This document shows positions 61,913 through 64,000 of a DNA stretch of 64,000 nt, piece after piece (the first letter of the stretch is position 1; the number at the start of each line of letters is the position of its first letter). The stretch is from DATLLJ01 sp035537875 (GTDB taxonomy: Bacteria; Acidobacteriota; Vicinamibacteria; Vicinamibacterales; CAVVIG01): NCBI GenBank assembly GCA_035537875.1, contig DATLLJ010000033.1, positions 1 to 64,000 of the forward strand, in the 5' to 3' direction. A model generated the notes under the pieces. The model made no database searches and was not told the DNA's origin. It worked only from the letters and a program-made list of their open reading frames with translations. The translations under genes and the position numbers were made by a program.

Positions 61913-63447
61913 GTAGGCTCTGGAGAACCTCGGCGAGGTTCTTCCTGATTGGCGCGCTGGCCGTTGTACCACGGCCCTCGGCGCAGACCGAGTCCGCTGC
62001 CGCGCAGCGCGAGGAGCCGGGCTCACCTCGCGCCACCACGCCGTTCACCATCCTTCAGCTCAACGACGTCTACTCCACGGTTCCCGTTGACGGCAGGGGC
62101 GGCCTTGCCCGTGTCGCGACGCTGAAGCGGCAGCTGATCGACTCGGGACGAACGCCCTTGCTGCTCCTGGCGGGGGATTTCCTGTCCAGTTCGGTGGCCT
62201 CGGCGGTGTTCAAGGGCGAGCAGATGATCGCGGCGCTCAACGCTGCCGGGGTCGACATGGCCACGCTCGGCAACCACGAGTTCGACTTCGGCGTCGACCA
62301 CCTGATTGGCCGGATGGCCGAGGCCAAGTTTCAGTGGATCGTGTCGAATCTCATCGACACCACGACGGGTTTGCCGATTGGTGGCGCCGCACCACGGGTC
62401 GTGCGCACCGTCGGGCCGTTGAAAGTGGGATTCTTCGGGCTGAGCGAGGCGTCGGAGGTGACCGCGCGCGACGGGACGCGTCTCCGCGCGATTGATTTCC
62501 GCGAGGCGGCCGCCACCCAGCTGGCCGCGCTGAAGAGCGAGGGCGTCGACCTCATCGTCGCGTTGACCCACCTGTCCTTTGCGGAAGACCGTGAGCTCGC
62601 GGAGCGCTTTCCGGAAATCGACGTGATTGTCGGCGGCCATGAACATTTCCCGATTGCGGCCGTCGAAGGCAGAACGCTCATCAGCAAGTCCGGCACGGAA
62701 GCGAGGTTCGTCGCCAGAATCGACCTCGCCAGGCGCGCGCCGGGAAACGTGGAGCGCTTCTACGAGCTCATACCGATTACGGACGCTCTTGCGGATGACC
62801 CGGGAACGGCGGCCGTGGTCGCTTCGTACGAGTCGAAGCTTGGTTCCGAGCTGGAAGTCGTAGTGACCCGAACGGGCGTGCCGCTCGACGGGGAAGAGGT
62901 GCGGCTGCGGGCGTCGGAAACCAATCTGGGGAACCTCGTGGCCGACGCCATTCGCGCGGAGGCGGCCGCGGAGATCGCGATTGTCAATTCGGGCGGCATC
63001 CGGGGAAACCGCATTCACGCGGCGGGACCGCTGACCAAGCGCTATTTGCTCGAGCTGCTTCCGTTCATCAACGTGGTTTGCAAGCTGGCGGTGCCCGGCC
63101 GGGTCGTCCTCGACGCCCTCAACCACGGTGTCTCCAGGCTCCCGGCAGCGGATGGGCGGTTTCCGCAGGTGTCGGGCATGACCCTCCGCGTCGACGGGCG
63201 CGCGCCGCCTGGCAGCCGCGTCCAGGAGGTTCGGGTCAACGGCGAGCCCCTCGATCTGGATCGTGTCTACACGATTGCGATTCCGGATTTCATGGTCACC
63301 GGCGGTGACGGCTACGGCATGTTTGCCGGCCAGCGCGTGCTGATCGAGCCGGATTCCGGCACCCTGATGGTTACGGCGCTCGAAAAACACATTTCCGGCC
63401 GGGAAATCGCGCCAGCTGTCGATGGGCGCATTCTGATGGCAAAATAG
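61894..63447 (+). CDS. UshA/5'-nucleotidase-family metallophosphatase (start codon unclear)
   Basis: About 517 residues. No ATG, GTG or TTG exists in frame between the TGA at 61771 and TTG 62158, which lies inside the conserved domain. A CTG at 61894 would give a plausible signal peptide (LWRTSARFFLIGALAVV, cleavage near PSA), so this start is inferred. Catalytic motifs: ILQLNDVYS (replacing DxH), LLAGDFLSSS, LGNHEFDFG and GGHEHFP; the C-terminal nucleotide-binding domain has NLGNLVADAIRAEA, VNSGGIRG and TGGDGYGMF. It would hydrolyse nucleotides or sugar nucleotides in the periplasm. Confidence 0.85.
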   Translation: MGWQSLSRLWRTSARFFLIGALAVVPRPSAQTESAAAQREEPGSPRATTPFTILQLNDVYSTVPVDGRGGLARVATLKRQLIDSGRTPLLLLAGDFLSSSVASAVFKGEQMIAALNAAGVDMATLGNHEFDFGVDHLIGRMAEAKFQWIVSNLIDTTTGLPIGGAAPRVVRTVGPLKVGFFGLSEASEVTARDGTRLRAIDFREAAATQLAALKSEGVDLIVALTHLSFAEDRELAERFPEIDVIVGGHEHFPIAAVEGRTLISKSGTEARFVARIDLARRAPGNVERFYELIPITDALADDPGTAAVVASYESKLGSELEVVVTRTGVPLDGEEVRLRASETNLGNLVADAIRAEAAAEIAIVNSGGIRGNRIHAAGPLTKRYLLELLPFINVVCKLAVPGRVVLDALNHGVSRLPAADGRFPQVSGMTLRVDGRAPPGSRVQEVRVNGEPLDLDRVYTIAIPDFMVTGGDGYGMFAGQRVLIEPDSGTLMVTALEKHISGREIAPAVDGRILMAK

Positions 63448-63453
63448 AAGAGC

Positions 63454-64000
63454 ATGCGGAAGTTTTGGATTGTTGCCGCGACTCTGTTGCTCGGAGGGTG
63501 CGCGCCTCGTTACGTCATGTCGCCGCCGCTCTCGCTCGGCGACCATGCGCAGCCCGAACACAGCGTCACGCGGCACATCGTGCTCGTGTCGATCGACGGC
63601 CTCAGGCCTGATGCCATCGAGACTTACGGCGCGTCAACGCTGCAGCGGTTGATGCGCGAAGGCAGTTACACGCTCGCCGCGAGCACGATTACGCCCAGCA
63701 AGACGTTGCCGTCGCACACGTCGATGCTGACGGGCCAACCGCCCGATCGCCATCACGTGCTCTGGAACAACGTCGCGACGGCGAAGTCGGCGTTGATCGA
63801 GACGCCGACCGTGTTCAGCGTGGCGCGGTCCAAGGGGTATTCGACGGCGGCGTTCTTCAGCAAATCGAAGTTCCATCCGCTTCAGCGGCCCGGGACGCTC
63901 GACTACTCGCAGGCGCCTGGCGGCTGGTTTGGGCGCTGGTCGAGCGAGCGCACGGTGACCGACGTCGAAGCTCACTTGGGCTCCGCGCGCCCGAACGTGC
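63454..64000 (+). CDS. Nucleotide pyrophosphatase/phosphodiesterase-like lipoprotein (3' end missing)
   Basis: 182 codons visible; the gene runs off the window. Lipoprotein signal with lipobox LLGGC (Cys16). It then enters the alkaline-phosphatase superfamily fold: HIVLVSIDGLRPDAIETYGA (metal Asp in SIDG) and TITPSKTLPSHTSMLTG with the nucleophile Thr in SKTLPSHTSM, matching the NPP/type I phosphodiesterase pattern. It hydrolyses phosphodiester or pyrophosphate bonds, such as those of nucleotides. It starts seven bases after the 5'-nucleotidase stop, so the two are co-transcribed. Confidence 0.88.
   Translation, partial: MRKFWIVAATLLLGGCAPRYVMSPPLSLGDHAQPEHSVTRHIVLVSIDGLRPDAIETYGASTLQRLMREGSYTLAASTITPSKTLPSHTSMLTGQPPDRHHVLWNNVATAKSALIETPTVFSVARSKGYSTAAFFSKSKFHPLQRPGTLDYSQAPGGWFGRWSSERTVTDVEAHLGSARPNV

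Noticed and set aside
62023..63576. 517-codon open frame on the minus strand
   Set aside because: Antisense to the 5'-nucleotidase gene, whose catalytic motifs are all present on the plus strand.

Overview
The window is a gene-dense (gaps all under 300 bases), GC-rich chromosomal segment from a Gram-negative bacterium, most likely an acidobacterium (Acidobacteriota, plausibly the Vicinamibacteria). That inference rests on an 1,122-residue Oar/carboxypeptidase-regulatory TonB receptor, a VWFA-related secreted protein of the acidobacterial type, a winged-helix/TPR regulator with a TolB-like middle domain, an imuA-imuB-dnaE2 mutasome cassette and Npt/HEAT transporters. No rRNA, tRNA, CRISPR, transposase or phage gene was seen.

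Layout. 1-2.9 kb: end of a phosphate ABC importer operon (pstS fragment, pstC, pstA). 3-10.8 kb: an FAH-family hydrolase, a small secreted protein, an arsenate-reductase/LMW-phosphatase-like protein, the TonB receptor, CorA and the VWA protein. 10.8-14.6 kb: a three-part APC/UspA/MgtE fusion transporter preceded by a 35-codon proline/aspartate-rich mini-gene. 14.7-22.6 kb: a NarL-type two-component pair, an SDR-QueA-like pair, a winged-helix/TPR regulator, a lone receiver protein and glgC. 22.7-30.3 kb: a phosphate block with two PhoX/DUF839 proteins, a DUF47-Pit transporter pair and a convergent phoB-phoR pair. 30.4-36.6 kb: a glycine-zipper protein behind a sigma-54-like promoter, a NicO-type metal transporter, a double META protein, a membrane metallophosphoesterase and an MFS exporter. 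36.7-42.2 kb: the imuA-imuB-dnaE2 cassette. 42.3-50.9 kb: a PLD-like protein, two radical SAM proteins, a SET-domain protein, an esterase, a SpoIID-like protein, an STN-like protein and an NtrC/histidine-kinase pair. 51.2-52.9 kb: msrPQ. 53-64 kb: one long operon of membrane and exported proteins.

Three things stand out. First, hexamers resembling TGTAAC repeat at exact 11-bp steps in front of the PhoX gene, the DUF47-Pit operon, the small secreted protein, the TonB receptor and corA. This is the geometry of a PhoB box and suggests a local Pho regulon run by the phoBR pair in the window. Second, degenerate heptanucleotide tandem tracts are inserted in frame six times into imuB and dnaE2. Third, the last operon combines two Npt (ATP/ADP translocase)-like proteins, a membrane Ser/Thr kinase, an outer-membrane barrel, a secreted protein with a kinase-like K/E/D/N/D residue pattern, a PAP2 phosphatase, a 5'-nucleotidase and a nucleotide-pyrophosphatase-like lipoprotein. 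It looks like an uncharacterised envelope nucleotide/phosphoryl-handling system.

All assignments come from reading motifs; no database search was run.
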